Below, piece by piece: positions 25,494-36,000 of a stretch of 64,000 nt of DNA. Position 1 is the first letter of the stretch. The number at the start of each line of letters is the position of its first letter. Made by a program: the position numbers and the translations under genes. The notes under the pieces were generated by a model, which worked only from the letters and a program-made list of their open reading frames with translations, did not search any database and was not told the DNA's origin. Source of the stretch: Lampris incognitus (lineage: Eukaryota > Chordata > Actinopteri > Lampriformes > Lampridae); the NCBI RefSeq assembly GCF_029633865.1, contig NC_079213.1, positions 95,543,066-95,607,065 of the forward strand. The letters are read 5' to 3'.

Positions 25494-25539
25494 GGTCACT
25501 TAGATGAGTGGTGAAACGTATCTGTCAATAAATGTGTCC
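25494..25539 (+). ncRNA. Hammerhead-ribozyme-like motif
   Basis: GGTCAC (25494) pairs with GTGTCC (25534) over five of six positions. GATGAG (25503) and GAAAC (25513) match the two conserved hammerhead core boxes with a minimal stem II between them. A stem III with mismatches follows. The CU that should directly precede GAUGA is separated from it by two extra bases, so it is a variant or decayed core. Confidence 0.45.
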
Positions 25540-25557
25540 AGATGAACTGATTCCCCT

Positions 25558-26704
25558 CAACCATCCAATTGCATATCTTACTGTATCTCCCCCTTTTTTT
25601 GTATGAAAGTCATGCTGAGCATATATTAAGCATAGACCCTCGAATGACCTACACATCAGTATGAGATAATCCTTCTCACAAAACAATTGCTGACATTTAA
25701 GAAGAGTAAATGATCCATTTTGGGTTGATGACATTTACTAACATGCATTTTCCAGATAGCTATGTGCATCACCAAAAAACAATTTGCGTTTGACCGGAAA
25801 GATTTCACATAGCATCTTTTTCAGACATGTATTTATTACAATTTTGAATAATATCATTCACACCTAACAACTCACAGCGGCCTACAGCCATAGGGAGAGA
25901 CAGTGGATGCTAGGCTTTGGGTAACTGGGCTTAAATTCAAATCTGCTTAAATTTAAACCTGCCACTGTTGCAGTGCATTGGTGAACGTGGATTTTAGAGG
26001 CAGCAACAGCACTGACGGACAGTAAATGTGGTCCATGAACAGTCACTGTACAACTTCTATACTCTGTTTTCACTGAGCTGATGCTCTCTGTCTACACACT
26101 GTCTAATGGAGCCGATTCAAACTACACATATACTAGATTTTATGTGATGCAGACAAATCATATGCCTGAAATGGAAAGGGTTGTTTCATTGAGAGTTCAC
26201 ATGCAAACTGCTTGCCTCTCTGTTGGGTCCCTGCAGCGTCTCTCAGGACACTAAGAGCCAGCTCCAGCTGAACCGGCCGGCTCTACATTTCCAGCTTTCC
26301 AAATATACACGGCAAACTTCAGCATGAATCCTCCATCGTTCAGACTGGGTTTAAGTGGTTGACGCTACAGGATGTCATCTGAAACCCCCTCAGCATGTCT
26401 GAGACCTGTTGCTGTTGTCACGGTGACAGGCAGACACCTTGGGTTCTGCACTAGTGGGCGGTTTGCAAAGCCAAGACAGTTGGATAAAGCTGCTGCTGCT
26501 GGACCCCAATGATGAGGCGAAGGTTACTAGGTTACCATGATAAACATTGAAATAACCTGGAGCTAAAATCTTGATAATCACATACATATTTAAACATTAG
26601 ACATTAAGTCTGTCTCCCCAAGACAGAAAGTGAAACAGTCAAACACACATCTTTATCTCCATGAGATAAGGCCTGTGTCAACAGCAGGCCGAGTCATCAT
26701 TTTT
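25558..26704. other. Gene-free stretch
   Basis: No supported exon or recognised repeat. The sequence looks unique. Confidence 0.45.
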
Positions 26705-27221
26705 GATCAAAACCTTGATCCGTGCCTTCACCACATCCAGAGATGACTACTGCAACAGCATTCTTCTCTACGGCTCATCATCCAAAGTCCTAAACAAACT
26801 CCAGTACATCCAGAACTCCCATGATCACATCACCCCTGTCCTCCAGAACCTCCACTAGCTCCCTGTCCCACAACAGATCCAATACAAAATTCTTCTCCTC
26901 AGTCACAAAGCCCTCCATAGTCAGGCCCCCTCCTACCTCACTGATCGGCTCCACTACCATACTCCTTCCCTCAGCCTTCACTCTTCCGATGCCAACCTCC
27001 TGTCTCCATCACACCGGACCAAGCACTGAACCTGGGGTGACAGAGTCTTCTCCATAGCTGCCCCCCCCCCACAACCCCCTCCCCAAACACATCAGGGACT
27101 GCACCCATCTGTCCAGATTCGCATCATTAATCGAAACTCACCTCTTCAGTGTGTTTTATGTTATTTTTACTTATGTGAAGCGTCTCTGAGTACTCTGAAA
27201 AGTGCTTTATTATTATTATCC
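26705..27221 (+). mobile_element. L2-like LINE, 3' end
   Basis: This is the C-terminal coding end of an L2/CR1-group reverse transcriptase ORF. It shows TSRDDYCNSILLYG, then a block like LQNLH-LPVPQ-IQYKILL, then HKALHSQAPSYL-D-L, then a terminal FKSLIKTHLF-like stretch, with several substitutions and a stop. An AT-rich (TTA)n tail follows at about 27208-27221. This is a 5'-truncated, dead insertion. Confidence 0.75.
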
Positions 27222-27390
27222 ATTCATTCCATTATCCAAGCCGCTTAACCGAATTTGGGTCATGGGATGTTGGAGCCTATCCTAGCAGTCATTGGGCGGA
27301 AGGCAGAGAGACACCCTGGACAGACTGCCAGTCCATCACATGGCCGACACACGTGCCTGCAAGCATGGGCGCACACACATGCGCGCGCGT

Positions 27391-27460
<70 letters not shown>

Positions 27461-27684
27461 TCACACCTAGGGACAATTTAGTATGGCTGATTCACCTGAC
27501 CTACATGTCTTTGGACTGTGGAAGGATACCAGAGCACCCAAAGGAAACCCACACATACACAGGGAGAACATGCAAACTCCACACAGAGGACAACCTGGGA
27601 TGACCCCCAAGATTGGACAACTTCCGGGACTCGAACCCAGGACCTTCTTGCTGTGAGGCGACTGCACTAACCACTGTGCCGCCC
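27222..27684 (-). repeat. SINE-like family B, near full length
   Basis: This is the reverse complement of the 21809 copy: tail at left (27222), internal (CA)n at about 27393-27460, and head at right ending 'ccactgtgccgccc'. It follows the L2-like tail directly. An (ATT)n microsatellite follows at 27686-27711. Confidence 0.85.
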
Positions 27685-27924
27685 TATTATTATTATTATT
27701 ATTATTATTATCACCACAATGGGCATTATAATGATTCTGACTCTTGCTTAACAAGGATCAGATACACTGATGCTGTGATCAGGTGGATGGCATGATGAAA
27801 TGCAAGCCATTGCCCCCTGCTGTAGATTCATATACTTAAACACAACCAAACCAATGAGCTTCCTCTGCTGCAGCAGCCACGACAGCATGTCATTTCAACG
27901 TGGGGACTGAACGTCTAGTTTAAC

Positions 27925-28268
27925 GGCGGCACGGTGGCCCGGTGGTTAGCACCGTTGCCTCACAACGAGATGGTTCCTGTGTTCGAACCACAGGCTGTCC
28001 CAGGTCCTTTCTGTGTGGAGTTTGCATGTTCTCCCTGTGTCTGCGTGGGTTTCCTCCGGGTGCTCCAGTTTCCTCCCACCATCAGAAAGACATGCATGTT
28101 AGGGTTAATACTCCTGTCTGTGCCCCTGAGCAAGGCAATGGAAAGAACTGGAGTTGGTCCCCGGGCGCTGCAGCTGCTCGATGCTCCTATACAATAGGAT
28201 GGGTTACATGCAGAGAACACATTTCATTTTAACCTGCACAATGACGAAGTAAAGTGACCTTCTTTCTT
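27925..28268 (+). repeat. SINE-like repeat, family B head with a different tail
   Basis: The head ('ggcggcacggtggcccggtgg') has a good B-box-like GTTCGAACC and runs through the same middle block as family B. It then diverges into a different 3' end ('cccctgagcaaggcaatgg', then 'tgacgaagtaaagtgacctt'). This looks like a sister family sharing the tRNA-like head. Confidence 0.75.
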
Positions 28269-29115
28269 CGGTTCTAGCTAAACAATGGGAGCACTTGTTG
28301 GGGGAGAAAGGCACATTGCCATACTCAGCTGGGCCGGGGATTTAAACTGGCCGTCCAATGGTTAAAAGCTAGTTCACACAATGCTGAATATGGACCGCGC
28401 ATGTATCATGTCTACATCCAGAGCTGTAGCACCATCTAAATCTCACTGAGAGCCATTACAAAACATCATAAATTTACCGTGGAACAGTTGTACCGCCTGA
28501 AGCTCCTCAGTTATTGTTTCAAAAAGTAGATGATTATATTCACAGACAAACGCCTTTATGGATGTGGAATTCCTATGTGTTACGTCTGTAGTAAATTACG
28601 TGATACCGACCCATAATGGACTTTTGTTTCATTCCTACAACAACGTTGTTAAAAGCAGGTTTAGATTTATTTTTCAAATGGAAAACCTCGTTTGTTTTCA
28701 TGAATGACTGAATGGTTTCATCGGTGATGACCAAGATGCCTCAGTAGGCCTCTCCTGGCCCTTGCTGATGTCTAATTTTGATCAGAGTGTTTGAATTGTT
28801 GCTCCCCATGACAACTAGAATCACAAGGTGCAATAGTTTGACCTGTTTGTGTTGCAAGAGGTTTTTTTCAAAAGGAAATCATAAAGATCTTATCAGATAA
28901 CTGAAAAAAAATGTCTTGTATGCTCTGCGGTTTCCATTTGGGTCGACGAACTTAAAGTCGCAGGACCGTGGATAGCTGAGTCATTCTACACATTCTACAT
29001 GGGACGTTAGTGGTTTAACTTAGGGTCTGTATTAGCACTTGTTGAAGGCTTTGGAGATGTGAGCTAATGAAAGATGCTTTGCTGGTTATCACTTAGCATT
29101 TTTTGGGGGGGGGAT
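28269..29115. other. Gene-free stretch
   Basis: No supported exon or recognised repeat. Confidence 0.45.
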
Positions 29116-29911
29116 CCCCCCCCTTTTTTCTCTCCAATTGTATCCGGCCAGGTGGCATGGTGGCACAGTGGTTAGCATGGTCGCCTCACAGCAAGAAGGT
29201 TCTGGGTTCCGGGGTAGCCCAACCTTGGGGGTCGTCCCGGGTTGTCCTCTGTGTGGAGTTTGCATGTTCTCCCCGTGTCTTTCCTCCGGGGGCTCCGTTT
29301 CCTCTCACAGTCAAAAGACATGTAGGTCAAGTGAATCGGCTGTACTAAATTGTCCCTAGATGTGAATGTGTGTGTGAGAGTCGGCCCTGTGATGGTCTGG
29401 CAGTCTGTCCAGGGTGTCTCCCCGCCTGCCGCCCAGTGACTGCTGGGATAGGCTCCAGCATCCCCGTGACCCTGAGAGCAGGATAAGCGGTTCAGATAAT
29501 GGATGGATGGATGTATCCAGCCAATCACCCCACTCTTCCAAGCCGTCCCGGTCGCTGCTCCACCCCCTCTGCTGATCTGGGGAGGGCTGCAGACTACCAC
29601 ATGCCTCCTCCGATACATTGAGTCCCCAGCCGCTTCTTTTCACCTGACAGTGAGGAGTTTTGCCAGGGGCACGTGGCGTGTGGGAAGATCACGCTATTCC
29701 CCCCAATCCCCCCCCCAAACAGTCTCTCCGACCGACCAGAGGAGGCGCTAGTGCAGCGACCAGGACACACATTCACATCCGGCTTCCCACCCGCAGACAC
29801 GGTTGATTGTGTCTGTAAGGACACCCGACCAAGCCGGAGGTAACACGGGGATTTGAACTGCCGATCCCCTGTGTTGGTGGGCCAAAGAATAGACCGCTAC
29901 GCCCCACTTGG
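29116..29911 (-). repeat. SINE-like family A, interrupted by a family B insertion
   Basis: This is a reverse-orientation family A copy whose T-rich end and first bases (29116-29150) are separated from the rest (29514-29911) by an inserted family B repeat. The tRNA-like head is at the right end. Confidence 0.85.
29151..29513 (+). repeat. SINE-like family B nested in family A
   Basis: The copy runs from the family B head 'gtggcatggtggcacagtgg' to a (GGAT)n tail. It is flanked by TATCCGGCCA (29141-29150) and TATCCAGCCA (29514-29523), a 10-bp target duplication with one mismatch. This shows insertion by target-primed retrotransposition after family A was in place. Confidence 0.9.
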
Positions 29912-30143
29912 CAAATTTAAAGAATGAAAAGCTTAAATATTTTACATCTCTTTTGCTCCAACTAAAACAACATCTCATGAGGTCGACCCCAACCAGAGGC
30001 CCCGCCATACATGACCTTAAAGGAGAACAACACTCTCAACAAAGACAGATAGATGTGACGTCACGGAAGTAGACCACTTCTGAATTCATCTTTTGCACCC
30101 AAAGATACCTCAGTTCCATTATGTTAATCCTTTTATTAACCAC

Positions 30144-30179
<36 letters not shown>

Positions 30180-31434
30180 CGCGCGCACTTGTACATTCAT
30201 CATTTGTGCGTGTGGAGACCATTTGGAAGAATCGTGCAACATTTTCTTCGGGGAACAGTCTTATTTCCCTTGAAAGTGGACACATCTCTCAATAAGTGAG
30301 GTTCATCCACACAATCGATTCAGTTTTTTTTTTTATTATGTGAACCGAAGTGCTTCTGTCTCGCAACAGCCATCTGCACAACCCTGTGTCACATCAGTAG
30401 TTATGCACTCATGGTCTCTTATATAAATCAACACACACACACACACACACACACTACTTTCATTTTCTAAGCTGTGTTAATAGCTGAATAGTAGTTTTTC
30501 ATTTGATTCATTCACAAACTTCATATCCATTTTCCAATACAATTTAGTCCGGTTAAAGTAAACCTCGGTGGATGTAACAGTGGTGCATCCCTGACTTGAT
30601 GGAGCCACGTGAAAGAGACCAATGGTTACGGTGGGAAGAACTTTTCTGTGACGCGGGCGAAATGTTGAACATATAGCTACAATTAAGTCCAACCATCTCT
30701 TTTGCAAAATAGATAACTTATGAGCAGCAGCGCAGACATTAGTCATCTAATATCTCGGGTAATTGTTGAACATAGACAGTGACACAACCTCAGTCTCCAT
30801 ATGTGATTTCAGTCGAGCCCATGGTCCGATCTATCGTGACTTTCTGAGGAATGCCCATTGCCTTTTTACTGTTGTCGTTTTCCTTTCTTCTGAATAAACA
30901 TGTAATTTTGTGCTGTGATTGATGGTCTTTTTATGACCGTTATTAGGTTTCCTCGTTCCTTGTTGCTGCGTTCAATGGCTAAACCAGCCAGCGTCCTCAG
31001 CCCCCATGGTCTCCATAAAACCCACGGGCCAGCGGTGAGGCCGCTCTCCTTACAAGGCCGGCTCCTCCCTACCTCGTCTCCTGTGATTCCCATTTCTGCC
31101 CGAGGCTCCAGGAGCCCACATCCCAAAAAACCTGTTCACTCTTTCTCTCCTCCTCTACGTCCTCGATCGTCGTCCCCCTCCACTTCACCGCCTCTTTTCC
31201 CTCTCACCTCTCGGTGATACACAAAACCCCTTTTGTGCACCATTGAAAACAACTGCATCAAAAAGTGTGCGGTTCAGGTAAAGGAGGCATATTTTTGTCT
31301 AGACTCAGGAAGTGATGTAACAGACATACCTGTGCTGTGTGGTCAGTTCCTTTGGACACAGATAGGGTAACGCTACCCTATGAGCCAAGGGAAATAAGTG
31401 GCAACCACGCCACTCATTTTAATGTTGTTCCACA

Positions 31435-31481
<47 letters not shown>

Positions 31482-32221
31482 GTCCTGGCTGCATACCTGT
31501 GTACGTGCATCGCTGCATACGTGTGGGTGGGGGTGGGGGGGTGATATACTTTGTACAATAAAAAAACTTGTTATTCAGGATTTTAAGTTATTTCACAATA
31601 ATTGCACCAGGTTGTATTTGTTAGCATATGTCTACCTTTTTCTTTTGCCCCTCTTTTTAAACTTAGTGAACTATCTCTCAAAACTTCTGCAGCACTTCTG
31701 GGTGCAGCACTTCATTATCTAAGCACTACAGACAACACTGTCAGAATCAGTCTCTCCATCACTTTTGCCAAGGTAAGAGGTAGACCTACAGAGCCCACAA
31801 ACCATGCCCAGATATTATGAACTGTGTTTGATTCATGCAATAAAGATGCTTCAAAAATTGATTCATTTTTCTCCTGTCTCAAAGAAAAATGAATGGCAGA
31901 AATATTCCCGAATTCTCTTAATGCAGGCTTATAAAAGGAAAGTCTGCTGATTGATGTCATTTCCCTCCAAATTGAATTTAATGACTCCCTCATTCCTTTG
32001 GAAGCTCGCTATTCACATTTAACTTCGCGATCAAGGAGCTTTGGTTTCAAACAAATCCTATATTTATTCACCGTTTTATGACATGATAATATCAGAATAA
32101 TGTTACCTCGGGGGCTAAATGACAGACTCAGAGGCTCCTCTACGACAGCCACAGCTTTGAGCAAGAAATAGAGGTCGGGATCTTCGAAGCAGTGTGCTGT
32201 GGGTAAACCATAGGCAGTCTA
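29912..32221. other. Gene-free stretch with microsatellites
   Basis: No supported exon. It contains (TG)n(CG)n at about 30145-30186, (AC)n at about 30433-30453 and (TG)n at about 31436-31478. A 100-codon proline/serine-rich frame at 30915-31217 has no domain or splice support. Confidence 0.5.
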
Positions 32222-32870
32222 TAGGGCCGTTTAGAGTCAGACACCACGCGTCCACGGCACCGCTGCGCTCTCGAACCCATTATTTCCAACGGCTTGAAAA
32301 GCGTGGGCGCACGAATACCCACCCGCACAGCCAGCCACGGAGGGCAAAATGGAGGGAAAAGATAATGCTGTAGCGAATTCGGGGGGGGGGGGCAGCCCGG
32401 CCGGACCGTCACAGGCGGGGCGCGAACTCGTGTATTCCGCACGGGCGACAACGTGCCCGCGGTGCGTGAGATCCGGCTTCGCGTGGCGGTCCCCTCCATC
32501 GGAAGCGCTTCCACAAGGACGGGGGTAGTGTAACGTTCACGGATAAATAGGCTCGGTAGCCCTTCTAACGGGTTGGACCCTTTAGTCGACTAGTTTAGTC
32601 GACTAGCTTGTTATATGGTTTACAAAGTGTCCCCCGTCAATAGCGCTACAGACCTATTGAAGTCTCTTAAGTGAGAAATGGTTTAGTTTTCCTGGCAGCA
32701 ACAAAAACGGCGAACTTACTCGCTAGCACGTTTGGAAACTTCGCCTATTTTGCTCTTTTCCTCCGCGCTGAACCCTGCGGTGCGCCGCGTTGTGTCTGAT
32801 AGCGACTCATGACGTCGCGGGTCACTGGGCAGAGTCGGGTCATACTCTGCGGCGCGCCATCTTACTAGTC
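32222..32870. promoter_or_regulatory. CpG-rich block of unknown origin
   Basis: This block of about 650 bp is markedly richer in GC and CpG than its AT-rich surroundings. It contains a G run near 32381-32393, a repeated GTCGAC/TAGTCGACTAG near 32585-32605 and a CRE-like TGACGTCG near 32811. It ends about 180 bp before the gag-like part of Gypsy copy 2. It could be a CpG island or promoter, or an unrecognised repeat. No matching second copy lies in the window, and it does not match the Gypsy LTR. Confidence 0.3.
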
Positions 32871-33039
32871 AGCCAGTTGCCAGTCAGCCAGCCATTGTAG
32901 ACATGAGTCTATAAATCCAGAGAAACAGATTTTGTAAAAACACAATGTAGGAAGTGACCACTCATCCAGCACAGACACAGATTTGATCCCAATCCATTCT
33001 CTTCATGGTTAGTTATGTCATAGACAGACACTCATTAGT

Positions 33040-36000
33040 CACTGTCGAAGTAAGTGCGCAACACATCTGTCGACCACATAGCGAACCCCCACATTATTTT
33101 TGATGTACTGAAGCAACACTTTAGTGACCTCACATACTCGAGCATGCCCCTGGTGGACTTTTACAGTACGCTGCCCAAGCCAGGTGAGGACGCTATGGAG
33201 TATTGGATTAGGCTTAATAAAACAGTGGAGGTGGCTGACGAATGCTTGAAGTGGCAGGGCCGTAGTATTGAAGAGCCAAGCCACGAGGTAAGCATGATGT
33301 TTATCAAACACTGTCCAGATCAGTCTCTTGCCAATGTTTTTAAGTTCAAGTCCGCAGGGAAATGGTCTGCTAGCGAGATCCAGGAGAGGCTTGATGAGCA
33401 CATGCTGGAGAGGAAGTCCCGTGTTGCTGCAGGTGGACAACGTGAAGCAGGCGCGGTAGAGCGTAGGTTCCATTCACAGGTTCATGTCCCTCTAGTCGAC
33501 ATGGCTCCCGACTTGAACACGACCGTGCCGGTGGTGCCATCTCCCGTCCCGGCTCATGCGTCATCTCCTATACCATTTTGTGCAAGGTCTCCTACACCAT
33601 CTCCCGCACCTGTCTCTGGCGGTGATGACTATATGAGGAGTTTGGTGAGCTTGCTAGACCGTTTGGTCACAATGCAGACTCAGGTTCCAGTTAGCGCTGC
33701 AGTCCGGACACCGACGCTGACTCAACCGCCAGCTAACGCCGCAGGGCGGGTGCCAGACGCACCACAGCGGTTGTGCAGGGTTTGTAAGTCTCCGGATCAC
33801 TCCACATTTTCCCACTGCAGCCGGGAGAACCGATGTATAAACTGTTTGTCCCCTGGTCATTGGAAGAGGGACTGTCCTCACCCTCAGCCGCCCCACCAGC
33901 TCCGTTCTCAGCCTGGTGGAAGAGCTGGTCGTCAGTCTCGTCCGTTAAACTACTAAACCCACACCTAGAGAGGGATGGTGTGGGTAATGTAGATGTATCC
34001 CTCACTGATGTCTCCGACCTGGCTCACTTGTATGAAGACAAGTGTGCCAAAGCACCTCAGGGTTCGCGTATGGTCATTCAGGCGACACAGAGGATTCAGG
34101 CTTTCAGTGACTTGTTCTATGCTCCTGTTCTTGTCAACCAGAGTGTGCAGCTTAATGGCATGTTGGATACTGGCTCTATGTCATGCAGTATCAGTGAAAA
34201 TGCAGTAGAGAAGCTCCGCTCTGGGGGTGTTTTACCTGAGAAGCAGCAGCCTGAAGGGAACATTGTCTTGATTGGCTGCGGTGGTCTGGAGACTAGGCCT
34301 GATGGTTTTTATGACCTCAAAAGGCAGCTTTATGGTGTTTCCTTTGTCATACCCACTCTGGTCGTGCCCGGTCAGCATGATGATCTGATAGTCGGCACAA
34401 ACGTCATTAAACATGTGGCCCATGTACTCAAGAGTGGTACTGAGTACTGGGACATCGCGTCCAGACAGGAACATCCGTCTAGTCCTGACGTTGAACAGTT
34501 CTTGTCCATGTTCATGAATGTAGAGCGCTGGAGGGGTGGTGCAGTTCCTGAGAAGATAGGTACTGCTAAGCTCACCCAGGCCGTGACACTCTTACCGAGG
34601 CACGAGCACTTAGTCTGGGGCAGACTTCCTGCTAAGGTGCCTATGTCAGCTGGAAGCACTGTTGTTGTGGAGCCGACAGACTCCAAGGCCATGCCACGCA
34701 GTGTCCTCGTAGGTCGACTTGTCACACCGCTCTGGGGTGATAGGTGGGTACCCATGACTGTTGTCAATCCATCTGACAAAGCCATCACACTGAAAAGGAA
34801 CTGCAAGTTGGCTGATGTGTTTCCATGCTTGGCGATTGAGGACTTTAATGTTTTCCAGGGACTGCAATCAGTTGCAGGGAGGCATGAGTCCAACGCCACA
34901 GATAGTGCCTGTCCCCCTGTCCAGCCGGCTAGGAGTTTGTCAGAGCTCGGACTCAGTGACATTGACCTCAGCTCCTGTCAGGTTAGTGAGGCATGCAAGT
35001 CCCAGCTCACTCAGCTGCTCACCGAGTACCATGACATCTTCTCCAGGGACTCTCTGGACTGTGGCGAGGTCACAGGATACACACATCGCATCCATCTGGT
35101 GGATGAGCGCCCCTTTTGCTTGCCCTACAGGAGGGTTCCCCCAGCCCACTATCAGAAGTTGAGAAAGGTTCTCACTGATATGGAGGAGAAAGGGATTATC
35201 CGGAAGTCCTCGAGCGCATACGCTTCACCGCTGGTTATGGTATGGAAGAAGGATGGCGGGCTTCGGATCTGCACTGATTTCAGATGGCTGAATGCTCGGA
35301 CCTTGAAAGACGCTCATCCCTTGCCACACCAGTCGGACTGTCTTGCCGCGCTGGGTGGTAACTGCCTCTTTAGTACGATGGACCTCACCTCTGGCTTCTT
35401 CAACATCCCAATGCATGAAGATGACAAGAAGTACACTGCTTTCACGACTCCCCTTGGGTTGCATGAATACAATCGCATGCCACAGGGCCTTTGTAATAGC
35501 CCTGCAGCCTTCATGAGAATGATGATTGGGATCTTTGGGGATCTGAACTTCACGAAGCTTTTGTGCTATCTTGATGATCTTCTTGTCTTCGCGCCGTCAG
35601 AGGTTGAGGCTCTGTCGAGGCTCCGCACTGTGTTTCAGAGGTTGAGGGAGAACAACTTGAAACTGGCTCCGAAGAAGTGTCATCTGCTGCAGAAGGTGAT
35701 GGGTGCACGCCTTCTGTTCGTAGGATCAAATCTTTCCTTGGTATGGTATTTTACTACCAGCATTTCCTCCCGAACTGCTCCTCCGTGGCTAAGCCCCTGT
35801 TCGCCCTTACAGCTGGACAAAAGAGGAGGGGGAGGTCAGCTAAGGATAAGAAGCCCCATGGCAGCTTCCGTAAGCTTACCTCCGCAGACTGGACGGTGGA
35901 ATGTGGGGAAGCATTTGATCTGTTGAAGACGATGTTACTGGAGTGTGTGGTGCTTGCCCATCCAGACTTTGAGGTGCCTTTCATTTTGTCGGTCGATGCG

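Larger units (their letters stand above)
24461..25557. mobile_element. Penelope-like retroelement, inverted pair of 3' fragments
   Basis: A minus-strand fragment (about 24461-25116) and a plus-strand fragment (about 25117-25557) of the same element meet head to head. The minus fragment encodes a GIY-YIG-type endonuclease region: NLYIGETKQ, then KRMEQHKR and a GHSF stretch, then DREECWFERGVKEAIYVKRE. The plus fragment repeats only the last part of that coding region. Both outer ends share the terminal sequence 'ggttgaatcagttcatctgg'. GIY-YIG endonucleases and inverted or tandem partial copies are hallmarks of Penelope-like elements. No reverse transcriptase domain is present, so this is a dead fragment pair. 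Confidence 0.85.

Noticed and set aside
27925-28000. True tRNA gene
   Set aside because: The A and B boxes belong to a SINE-like head; the body does not close into a cloverleaf with an anticodon arm by eye, and the sequence continues into a known dispersed repeat.
30915-31217. Proline/serine-rich 100-codon protein
   Set aside because: No splice partners, no domain and no conserved features; treated as chance.
32529-33040. 5' LTR of Gypsy copy 2 beginning TGTAACG
   Set aside because: Only the first few bases resemble the 3' LTR; the rest does not match it.
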